Source: Ceriagrion tenellum (lineage: Eukaryota; Arthropoda; Insecta; Odonata; Coenagrionidae). From it: a stretch of DNA of 64,000 bases. A program made the position numbers and the translations under genes. The notes beneath the pieces are model-generated. The model worked only from the letters and a program-made list of their open reading frames with translations, searched no databases and was not told the DNA's origin. The DNA lies in assembly GCA_963169105.1 (NCBI GenBank), contig OY720636.1, positions 69,552,123 to 69,616,122 of the forward strand, read 5' to 3'. Positions 13,201 to 25,200 of the stretch are shown piece after piece (the first letter of the stretch is position 1; the number at the start of each line of letters is the position of its first letter).

Positions 13201-16200
13201 GTCAGTATGCTTCATTGGATACTATTTTACCCCAAGCTGGCATGGAGTCCACATTATTCAGCTGGTATTGAAAGAGAGAGCCTGGCATTTGACACTAGTA
13301 AAATTTGTGATTGATTCGGAGTTAGAAGTCAGAGCAGAGGTTGGCTGACCCTTGAATACTTGGGTACTTGGTTGAGTATTTTTTCAGCAGATGGGATATA
13401 CTTGTTTTATATTATATAGTTGCTTAATTGTTGTATTACATAGTTGTTCCACAATGATTGTTGTGTTGTGGAGTTCTTCATTTCCTCACCTGAACTTAGG
13501 AATGAGTTTGTCTCTAACATGCATTTTCGGTGAGAAAATTTTCCCCTACCTTTATGCTTCACCTGAGAATGAAAAATTAAATGTGTATTTGGTGATTATA
13601 TTGAGTGAAATGTACCCAAAAATCACCAGGTTTCTTTGCCCAAAGGACAACTAAACCTAAAGCTTCCAAGACTTAGGCAGCTGCCAGCTAATCCAAGGAT
13701 CATCAACAGTTCATTTTCAACCTCTAACATAAATGTTGTATACATTCAATCTTCAGAGCTGGCAGATGAAACCCAAAACACACAAAAAACATCTATATCA
13801 CCATTCTCTTCAGGTTTCACTTTTTTCCAATCATCAAAATGTGCATTTTTTTCCTTCTATGCATTCATTGTGATTACCAGACACTTATCCACTGAGAAAT
13901 CCCATTTAAAAAACACTGGACTTAGTCCATATTTTTTCACTTTTATCTATGAACCTGTCAAGTTTGAATCTAATTGAGGTGTTACACTTCATGTCCCTCG
14001 TCAGCTCTAGACCATGGTGATAATAGGCAAGGGGTACAGTAATTTACTATGTACTGATCAAATGGCTATCACTGAAATTCAATCTTCAACCTCTTATTCA
14101 GAGATCAAGGCAGATCAAATGTAAAATTTAAACACAAATTTACCTAAAATCAAAAGGTGTTTCAATTCAATCCCTGATGAACTCTTCAGATGCTACATCC
14201 TTGTATATACTTTCGCTACCACTGTATGCCTGAGAAAAATGACGGGACCAACTCAGGAAGGGAGTAGCAGGTGGTCAACATTTAAAATCTTGGTCAACGT
14301 TTCTGTGGGGTCAGTGATACTTGTTGAGCACTATTGGAGATGCAAGAGCTGAAAAACCTATCCATTATTGGAGGAATTTTGATTGAAAATGCACACCACA
14401 TTCACATCCCTGACTTCTTTATGATTGATTTTATACTGAACCTGTACTTTTATTGTTTAACTGTTTATACTGTATATAAGGTTCTCAATTTTTCATCAGA
14501 AAACATAAGGTCAAAGTGAATAATCAATATGATCATAAACATTACATGAGTACCACAAGCTCAGACCCTAGCTATTACAGAATACCATACTCTGTAATGA
14601 TGAGAAAGTGCCCCTTTCACTCCTCCTGGAAAGGCCAGGCCATCAATTTTGGAGCTGGAGTGAAATTGGGAAGATGGTAGTGGTCAAATCAGCAAGAAAT
14701 GTTCTTCCTCAATACCCGATTGAGGATAAAAACAGGCATTTTTCCTGCAGCTGAAGAGTTAATTTAGGCTACAACTACTCAGCTTAAAGGGAATACAAAA
14801 TCCTCACCTGGCAAGAAAAAAGGATGACAGCAATCAGGCCAATCCAGCTGTGCAGAGTGTATAAGTTTGGAATTGGTGGTAATTTAAGATTGTGGGAGTC
14901 AAACACAGCTTGAAGAGCTATTACAGCCAACATGAAAACCATCAAATGAATGAAAGCATGCCCAATCTTCAACTTCCTCTTCCTTCGCCCCCTGAATACT
15001 CGATAGACTAGAATTCCTGTGAATAAATAAGATCAAGATTTACAGAGGTGATCATTGAGTTCTCATACCATAGTTGCACTTATGAAAATTCTAAATTAGG
15101 AGAGGATTGATTGCAGAAGTATGATGCTCAGGTTAACATTAAATAAAAATTAATAGTTTAGACTGCATGTTCCAATGATAGGTGCCAATAGAGTATCAAA
15201 ATTTAACGATTGAAAACTCAAAACGACTGAAATATTTCACAGGAATTTGTTTTGCATGATCGGTTTTGTTGCATAGGCAACCTCATCAGATCGGCCAATG
15301 ATGTCGCCTACATGAGAAAATCAAATGGATGTTGTTGCCTAGTCAACAGGGTTCAGAATGTATTTTCACAATTGGATTTTCTCCCTTCAGAATGGATTTG
15401 ACTAAGTATAGCCCCAAACCAATGAATTTACCATTTCATGAATGAAAGAACTGGGGTAAGATTGAGCAAATGTCCATTGAGTTCTCGTGATGATCCTTTA
15501 AATCTTTTGCACAGGAAGATTTAAGAAACATCACAATTTATTTACAATATGAATTAAACATAATTTTAAGACAGTGAAAATGGTAATTCAATCTGACTGA
15601 TTTCTCTAACTGACCCAGGTTTCAGCATATTATGGCAGTTTCAAGATTCAAAATTCAAGTTTCAATATCCAATATTCAATTTTGAGCCCCTATCTTAACC
15701 CCCCCATTTTTCCCTTTTTTATTTTCATAAATTCCCTTTCTTCCAAATCCACCTTGCAGCAGTTTAAGAGAAAATGCAGACTTGAACTGGAAAACTTTTT
15801 TAGGGAAATAAATGAACCAGTGTACTTATGAGGATAAGAAATTGCAAGGGTGCTTATATGGGTTGTAATGTTAAGATAATCCTTGCTAACTGAATAAAAA
15901 TTTAGATTGATTGATTCCTATTAAGGACATTATTTAATATTTTACATACATGTAGCCTTTAAGCAATAATGTCTACATGCACTCACCAATGGAAATGAAT
16001 CATGTATTATGTCAAGCCTGTCAAGAATGAGGCTTACGATGACTAGAGAATCCCACTTCAACCATCAAGAAGTGCATTCAATCTTGGAAATAAAAAACTT
16101 TTATCATGCCTGAATATATTTACTTAAGTGACATTGAAAACTGCAAACATGAATATTGATAACTTACCATTTCCATACATGAATATCATCCCAATAGTCA

Positions 16201-19200
16201 TAAGAAGTGGATGCCAGTTGAATTCTAAATCCGGATCAGATCGCCAGGCAAAACCTCCTCGGTATACAGATGTCCAGATTGCCATGAGTAGCACAGCAGT
16301 AATGCCAACTGTCTCCGTCAACCATAGTGTTACATTGAAACCTTCTAGATTCTGGGATACATCTTGTTCCATGGTGGTGTATGTAAGTTTTCCTGTGCTT
16401 CCTAGAGCAAGCAAGTAAATATTTTTATATTAATAGCATGATAAATTAAAACCCCTCTTAATGACCACTCCCATCAAGCGACCACCCCTCTCAACAACCA
16501 TTTTTCAGTGGAACCGTCAGCGGTTGCTGAATTCAGGTTTCACTGTAAGGCTACATCAATTTAATATACACTGAAATTTCCCTGTAGCAATTAAAGTATG
16601 GGGAAAAACATGCCAACTGTATGGGTTTTAACAAAACCATGGCTTCGAGAGTTTTTCCATTTTTTGCAAAAAGCTGCCCGTTCATTTGCATAATATTTAC
16701 TTCTGGAAACAGAACCTGTTGAATGGCCACCCCTCTTAACAATCATTTTTCAGCAGAACCATTGACGGTCGCTTAACACAGATTTTACTGCACAACTAGT
16801 TAATTCATTTCTGACGTATCTGACTAATCTTAAGTGTGAAAACTAAAAGAGTTCGCTAAAAAGTAATGTCCCATATTCCTTTATAAAAAAAACTCCCAAA
16901 TAACAGACTTAGGTGCATTGAAACAGTCATCGAGAGACGCATCTCCATTGATGACAAAGCCTTATCAGGTTATAACTATACGACTGTATCTTTCATCTGA
17001 GTGCTCTGACTCTGCAGTGGACAGGCAGCAGGATTAGGTTAACAAATACCAGTCTGGCACAAACTTAAGATGGGAAAGAATGTAAATTGCTTTGTAATTT
17101 CTATTCTTTTCTAATCCACTTTGAATAATGACACTAACTACTTTTCCACACAACTACTTAAGACAACAAAGAGGTGATTGGCTCAGTGAAGACTCGGCTC
17201 CATTAACAGAGTGAGATCTGATACTGACAGGGCATACAAGCCCTTGTGAATTGCTGGAGGAAGGAAATAGATTTTAAAGGAGATTACATGGAAAAATAGA
17301 GTGAGTAGATAAAACATTCTTTCACATGTGAAAATTTCATTTTTGTAGAATAAATAGTTTTTGAGAAGAAAATGAGGGGCATTACTTTTTGCAAAATCCA
17401 GGCACCAAGAGCACCTCTAAGAGTTTAAAAGCTCAGGTGAAAGATGGAAATGAAAAGATGTGTCAATATTTTGGTATGTACAAAAATCAATAGGTAATCC
17501 AGAAAATTGGTGAATTATTGGCGGAAGTAGGCACATCGATTGGACGCTTTCGAATAGTATAATGAAAGGAAAATTCAAGCTTGTTAGAGAGACAATGGAA
17601 TTAAATGTGGCTGGTAAGGAAAGATATTGTTGGGATAAGTTCAAAAGTGGTAACAAAGTGAACAATGAAACATTAGAAAATAATGATGTGTTGAAGGAAG
17701 TTGTACAAGTAGAAACATTTTATTAGTTGGGAAGATGAAATAAGAAAATAGGGATGCCATGAAACTAAAAGTGACAAGAATAATTTATGAAGGACTTATG
17801 TCAGGCGAGCGTGATCCATCTTGGAAGGGGAGAGTGAAGAGATGCCTAGACTTTGGCGTGAGGGCTGAAAAATTCGTTAAGGTTGGTTGCATACCATCTG
17901 TGACAACCAAGCAAACCACAAGAATATCATGGATAAGAATAATTCCAAACATGCTGCAATACTGCACATTTTGGGAAATAACTCAACTGATAGCAATCAG
18001 CAGGTGAAATTTCATACACAGACGACTAATTTTCTAAAGAAATCTATGAATGTAATAACCTCAAAACACGCGCATAATTCCTACTCACATGCCACATACC
18101 TCGTTGTATAGTCAATCTTGTAAGCACAATTGCAAAATGTTTCCTGAATAGCACATTTTCAGCAAAGAATTTAGTACCTTGATCGTTGGACGATCTTCTA
18201 CATTATAGCACATTAATAACATACCCGATAACAACACGCCATGTACTCATTCAAATGCTCAAAGTGATACTCTTGAGTCTCCGATCCGTTAGTGTCAAAC
18301 GTGTATAACAGAAACTAGCGCTGCATCATCAGATATGAGTACAGATAGTGAAGCAGACAAGTGTTTACAAGGAGGAACTATTACAACTTACCCGACCTAT
18401 TCCGGTAAAGTGGAAAATTTGCAAATAAGTTGATGTTTACCTTTCCAAAAATCATAACTTGCTTCAGAACTTCAATATCTCGCGATAAAACACCCTGAAA
18501 ACACGGCAAACCAGCCGATGGCTAGCAAATATTTCGAAATTCGAACCGGATCACTCCATACTGCATGATCGATCACTCGAATGAAATCAGCTGATTGTGA
18601 GAACTATTTATCGACCTAGGAATAGTTTATATATCGCTGATGAAGTAACATCGTAACATGTTAAATGTATCCTTATGGGTACATCATCTTATTTATTAGA
18701 AGAAAATTTATTTGGCATCTTATTTTTAAGGTCTCAAGAAAACTGTCGGAAATGAAACACCATATAACGGCGGGAGATATGAAAGCGATAATCCCTCCAC
18801 TGTCCATCATAAGAGCGATATTTTAAAGCCCATACAACTTAGTGTTAGAAAGTGTAAGGCTAGGGCGGGATCTAGGGTAAGGTGTGTGCAAAGAGTAGCG
18901 GAGAGGAAGGATGCTTGAAGATCTAGCACGACGACCAAGGCTGGCTAGATAATTTTTAGCGCGATCTGGTAAAATATGAATCATCAGGATGAAAAGATTC
19001 TTTCGACGGATGCGCATAATTAATTTTTACCTGATATGGACAGGGTGACCAGATGGCATGAGATGACTAAGGGGACATCACCCAATGAAAAAGGACACTT
19101 GAAAAATCATTTAAAATAGCGACAATTTTATAATTCAGAACTCATTTGTTTGGCTTTAACGGAAGTGCTGCCCTAGGCGTTGCCTACAGGACACTAATGG

Positions 19201-22200
19201 TAGGTTTACAATATGATAATGCGCACAAAAACAAAAATTTAAAATATAATTATGATTACCAAAAAGGAAGACTTCTCAATATTTTTTTATATCTACTCGC
19301 ACTCTTCTAAAAAAGAGGAGATGCCCGAATTAATCCGGGCGTCTGGTCATCTTAGTCATTGATAGACATACGTCAGAGTCACTTAGTGTAGTTTTTTTCA
19401 ATTCTTATAAGTACCTTGTACAGCTACTAGTAGATGCTGAGTTTACGAGCCTTGATTTTTCCGCTCTCGAGCTTATTTAGGCTAGGGGAATGGAAAACAC
19501 TCTGTATCTGGATCAGTATTAAATTTCGGTTTCGTTCATTATATGAAAATAATTCATTAAGTTCGATCGTAAAATGGCTCGGAGTGAGAACATCACAAGT
19601 TCCAGAGACAAACGAGGTTTTCTTGTTCAAGGGAAGGCGCTAAAAACTTAGACCAATTCTCTCAAGCTGCGAGATTCCTGCACACGACGACATATTTGAA
19701 TCAGGACTTATGAACATATGAAGCTATCTCTACAGGATTTGTTAAAACGTGCAATGAGTCGTCAAAGGATACATCCAATGAATCAAGGTCCATATAATGC
19801 ACTATGGATCACTACAAAAAAATGGTATGTATATTCTGAACGAAGTTCTAATCAACAATTAATCTTAATCCACACAGCGTTTTCATTTTGGTAATTTTTC
19901 CAGAATTTTTCTGGACCTCAATAAAGCGACTTTAAAATCACACCATTGAATTCAATTCAGTATACTACGATTAAAAATCTGTTCCATGGACGGTTTCAGT
20001 TTTTACTGGTGGGAAAGAGGACATTTTGAGTCAAAATATGAATTACTCCTGCTCAGAAAACGAACGAAAACCACGGCAAGATAGGTAAACGATTTCCTAC
20101 GCTGCTATGCCTATCAAATTTTTTATCCCATTTCCTTGCCCTAACTAGCATTAATGAGTGATGAAATCACACTTAACACTTCTTCAAAAGACCGATGAAT
20201 TTGAAGCTGCGCACTTACCTTGCTCGCGTTGTTTTATCTCCCACAACCATGAAATGTGACTAGCGATGATGCTTTAGAGTAACCGATAGCGGCTGTCTTC
20301 CGCAAAGCATTAATGAAGGGATTGGGAGAGCAGTGGCGAGAGCGAACTGTCATCCGCACGACGAGCATTGCGACAGACACTTCCGCTGTCTTCTCCGGGG
20401 GGAATTACAACTTAGAGAGCTACCCATTTCTACACGCGTCCAATAACGAGGAAATCCGTAGACCTTTGTATTTCTAGAAGTCTACCAGTTGTTGGCGTCG
20501 TAGGTTATGTACACTATGCGTTTCTGAAGAATAGATCTATATAGTATAGTAGTATCTGAAGTTTCTAAGGTATAGATAGACCTATCATTTTCACGTAATA
20601 TTTCTAGAGATAGAAATATTTCATATCATCATCATCATATTTGTCAGAATTTATAGTGATAAATAGCTGCATATCACGTTTATTGTAAACTCGGCGAGTT
20701 CAGGCGTGACTTTGTGGAAATAAATTATGATGAAAAGAACACTTTGTATTTTTCCACAATTTAATTTCAATGGCACAACTAGTTTCGACACAAAGGCAAC
20801 TTTCATAGGTGTAGCCTTTGCGTCGAAACTAGTAGGACTTTTGAAAAGAAATTGTGGAAAAATACAAAGTATTCTTTTCATCAGCATATCACGTGATGTT
20901 CCGATCGTTTTTGGCCAACAAAGCGGTACTTGACAAAAAATGCGATGGTGTGTAATGAGAGGGTAGGGCTTTGTAGATCGATAATTACGCGTATTCTAGA
21001 GAGATAATACGCTCTTGAAATTAGGTTATTTGTAAGCGCGTGAGAATGATGAACACGCAAGGCATTGTCTACGTTCAAAATTAAATTATAAAATACTCTT
21101 GTATTCTTAGCCTTCGTAAAAATATCTCCAAGTCTTGAGCAAATCAGTGACATGCATTAGTCGGCGCACATAACTAGCGTTGTCTCACCCTCCCTTCCTC
21201 ATCTCTCCGTTGATAATGAGGCTTTATGCTAATCTACCAGAGATAATTTATCTAAAGAAGGCCGAAAATAAAGCCAGTTATTCCCTTCCGACGTTTTGGA
21301 ATATAATTACTTCCATCTACAGAGCGGCAATAACGATTCTGACAAGAAAGTGTACCAATTAAAGTGTATTTTTTTAAGTCGTTTCCAAGGCAAAAATTAT
21401 TGAATTTTATGGTTATTAGTGGTTGAAATTTTTGCTGCTGACCTTCTCTATCGTGGGTGTAGCCCTGAATATGTTAAATTCCTGAACGGCGGCAAGTCTG
21501 ATTGTCTGACCTTCCCCAGATAAACTGTTATTATCAGAGGTCTTGAAGCATAACTCTGAATCTATGTATGTCGCCTCGTCGCGGCTGTATTTTTTCCTTG
21601 TCGAAAATTTGGACATGTTATCGCTGAGTGCTGGCATCGCGTCATTCACATTCCACGGAGCATTAAGGGAAAAGAGCGGAGCCTCACCAGATGCGTCACT
21701 CAGCGCTTGGGTGGGGCCCGAATCGCTGCTCTACGACTTTTAAAGCGCAGAGATAGTACACGCTGAGATTTAGGGTTTTATTTTCACTCATGCCGATATT
21801 TTCCGCGCATTATTCATTTTTCCAAAAAGAAGTAAGAAGCACTAGCGAAGTATTTAAAATGGCAATTTATAAATTCTCAACAAAATTGAGTAATGCTTGC
21901 GATGCAACATTCTTGCTTGGATTAATATACCCAATCCTAAAATTGGCCATTTAAATTTTTCATTAACGCATAATAAGAAACAGAAATAAACGAATCATCG
22001 TCTCTCTCGCCTTTAAGTAAATATTTTCTGAGATTCACAATGCTCTGTCGCCAAGTCAAGGGATTTTGTTTCCAAATCAAATAAGGAGAAGGTAATCGCC
22101 GTCATATGGAATGATGTTGTTTTTCTGCTGTAGAATCATCAGTGATGGTGTCAGCGTGCCCAGTGAGGGTCAGAGGGCACTCAGAGGCCAGTAGTAGGGA

Positions 22201-25200
22201 GCAGCCCCGTCCCCTATAAGCTCAAAAATTAGACCTACGAAATGAAACCTCGTAGATACATAAATGCAATGTTTTGATTAATTAATGATTTATAATGAGG
22301 AAACTCCAAATGGCCGAAATGTTTTAGCACCAAACATATGGTGACACGAGACCTCGCCCAGCATCTTTCGTTTCCTCCCATTCCTTTCCTTAACAACGGC
22401 CACTTACTGCATTTTTACGACTCCGCTCTTCAGAGTGTGACATCCAGAGGCTGGAATCGTCCAAGTATTCGATTAAATAAAAGGTTTTGGCGAATAGTGA
22501 GCGAGAGTCTCGTATGATCGGGTATCCCCGACAGTGCATCTCTACCCTGACAGCTACGGCAAAGAACCACAATGATGTCGGCAGTATATTTCCATTGTCG
22601 TAGACGACAGTTTCGATAGCATTGCAGCTACCTTCTTCAGGTCAGAAGTGACCTTACTAATGCCAGTACCCCAGCCCCATCCTCTCTAATCACCTCTGAC
22701 CTGAAGAAGATAACTGCAATGATATCGAAACTGTCGTTTACGACAGTGGAAATATGCGGAAGAGACCCAGAAAAGCCTTCACTGCCATCTCAATGACTCC
22801 CTGGAAGCCTTCGAGTTCACTAGGTGGTGTACCTGCTGTCTGGAGATGTCCTTGTCTCGTAATAACTCCCGGTGAGGGCTCGTGTCTCCCCATGTTTGGC
22901 TCTAAAACATTGTGGCCAATTGGAGTTCATTAATTAATAATAATATACTGATACCGTACAGCTCATCTATTGCGACATATGGCGATTTTTAAAGAATTGC
23001 GTCAAAGCGCGTTTCGTTTGGTGCAGGTGCAGTGCAGCCCAATTGAATCGTAATCTAGCTTAGCGCACTTAGAAGAAACACCAAGAAGGAGAACCTTGCT
23101 AATACCAGTACCCAAATCCAATCCTCTCTAATCTCCACCCCCGATCTATCATGGGCTGCCCCTCCCTATTTCAGATTCTTGACGCGGTTGAGCGATGCTG
23201 CAAACAGCATATGCGCCTAAAGAATAGCAACGGTAAAGAAGAATCTCTATTAAAATACATCTTATTTGGTAGGGGAAAATATATTTTATCGGATATCAAT
23301 AGACTGTTCACAAAAACAATATGTAATCGGGAGTCGGTTCTCAGCAACTGTGAGTCAGGATGATTTCATCAGCGCAGGCGTTAAGTTTCTGAGCCAGATG
23401 TAATTCAGGAGGATGGATTATGATGGAAATTCAATGAAGAATAATCTATATCTACATAATACCCCGCGAGCCGCCGCATGGACGTGTGGCAGGGGGTGTT
23501 AGGTCACCAGCCGTGTAAAGTTGTAAGTTTTTTGGAGATGAAATGGTGACATGTATTATAGGAATGTATTAAGTGGAGCTTAATTTTTATTGTGGTCGCT
23601 TATTGCTCGCGGAAAGAACGAGTTTTTGTACCTATCTGTTCGGCAGTGTATCTCTCTTATTTGATCGCATCTATCAGGCCTTGAGATGTAGTGAGGAGTC
23701 ATGATAATATTCTCTATGACATCATGGACACAAATGCATAGTCGAAGCAATCCGTCTTACAATATTTCAGTGTACACCATGCTTGACTATTTCTCTCGCT
23801 GGACTGGAGGTGCCTTTGGAATGACATTTCACGTCCTCGCGATAAATACTGACTCTGCGCCCCATTAAAGCAAGCAGCGAAGAAACCCCTTAGTAGTAAA
23901 GCATCAAGCCATGGAAGCCTGTGGACTAATGACGCACTTCAGCGAGTGAGCGAAGAAAGAGAACTTTAGGTTGAAGACTCTGGTCAGAGGGAAACTGGTT
24001 GGACGCCGTACTTTGGTCAACATCGTATCGGAAAAATTCACGAGAGAAAATGCGAAAAAAGTACGATAAATGGAGGAATATTGTCAATTAAAAGAAGCAA
24101 GTTTGAAGTACGAGACCAACGGATGAAGAAAAAAATTAGAAATATAAGTACAGGAAGTACTTTAATATGATCCGAACAAACCGATGCTGCGATCGGCAGT
24201 AATTATTGATGGAGAACATGAATTGTGCGCGATAGAATGGACGGGACGCAGTTATGGATTATTGCTTCTTGGGAGTGAGGGGGCAATAACTTCCAAATAT
24301 AGCGTCAGTTTATATGCCCGTCTAAGAAATAAATCTTCGTCAATGCTTTCGAAATAAATGTTCAATCCTTCGTAAACACATCAACTGTCTTAAGGAAGGA
24401 ATTGGGAGATTAGTAACTGATTATTTTACTGCGAAGCGATACCCATATGGAAACTTTTTCCGTCCTCATCATAAGAGTCAGATACATTGCTTGAAATCGC
24501 ATCGATCAAGGGAATTAGACTCATTCAACCGTTACATAAATGAGAGATATGAACCTACGCAATATATATTAGAATACATTTATGAAGCCGTGATGACTTT
24601 TACTCTTTCTTCTTACGTAATCAAGAAATAAAGGAAAACTAAAAGCATTTGCCGTCATCTTCATTGATACCCAGAGGTGAATTTACCGATCAAGCACGGC
24701 AGTTATAAGCTATAAAACGGGTTCTGTAGCTAAGGGAAATGTTATTTAAGAACATTTGATACCATCGTCTCCATCACCACGAATGGAAAAAACGAGTGTA
24801 GAAATAATAAAACTCCAAGGTCCTGCACAGAGAAACAGAGAGGTGGTGAAGAGAGATTTCAAATTGTCATAAAATATTCCTCCCAAGCCCTTTAGTTAAT
24901 TACTTGGCCGACCACCACATCTTTATACTTTCGTGCCCTTTTGGGTAAAATGGCATCCAACAGGGAGCATGAATCGGGTTGGAAAAAAGAAAGATCCAAA
25001 AGGAGAAGCTTTGCTGGAAGGAAAAAGGATCAGGAAATAAATATTTACGAGCCCATACGTATCGCGAGAGCGCCGATTCTCTTAATCAAACATAAATTAT
25101 TAAACGCCAGAAAAAAACTATTTCCTTGATTTTCATTCATCAAAATTAATATTTTCGGCTAGAGGCGTATTTATATAATAATTATGCTTTACTCATAGGT

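Noticed and set aside
13082..13977. Cluster of plus-strand frames of 87-113 codons
   Set aside because: They lie in a host intron, are unrelated to known proteins, and lack consistent splice signals.
16373..16414. N-terminal extension of exon 2 into the intron from a TTG codon
   Set aside because: A TTG start is not credible here, and the extension crosses a clear CTCTAG acceptor. The extension within the exon is used only when exon 1 is spliced on.
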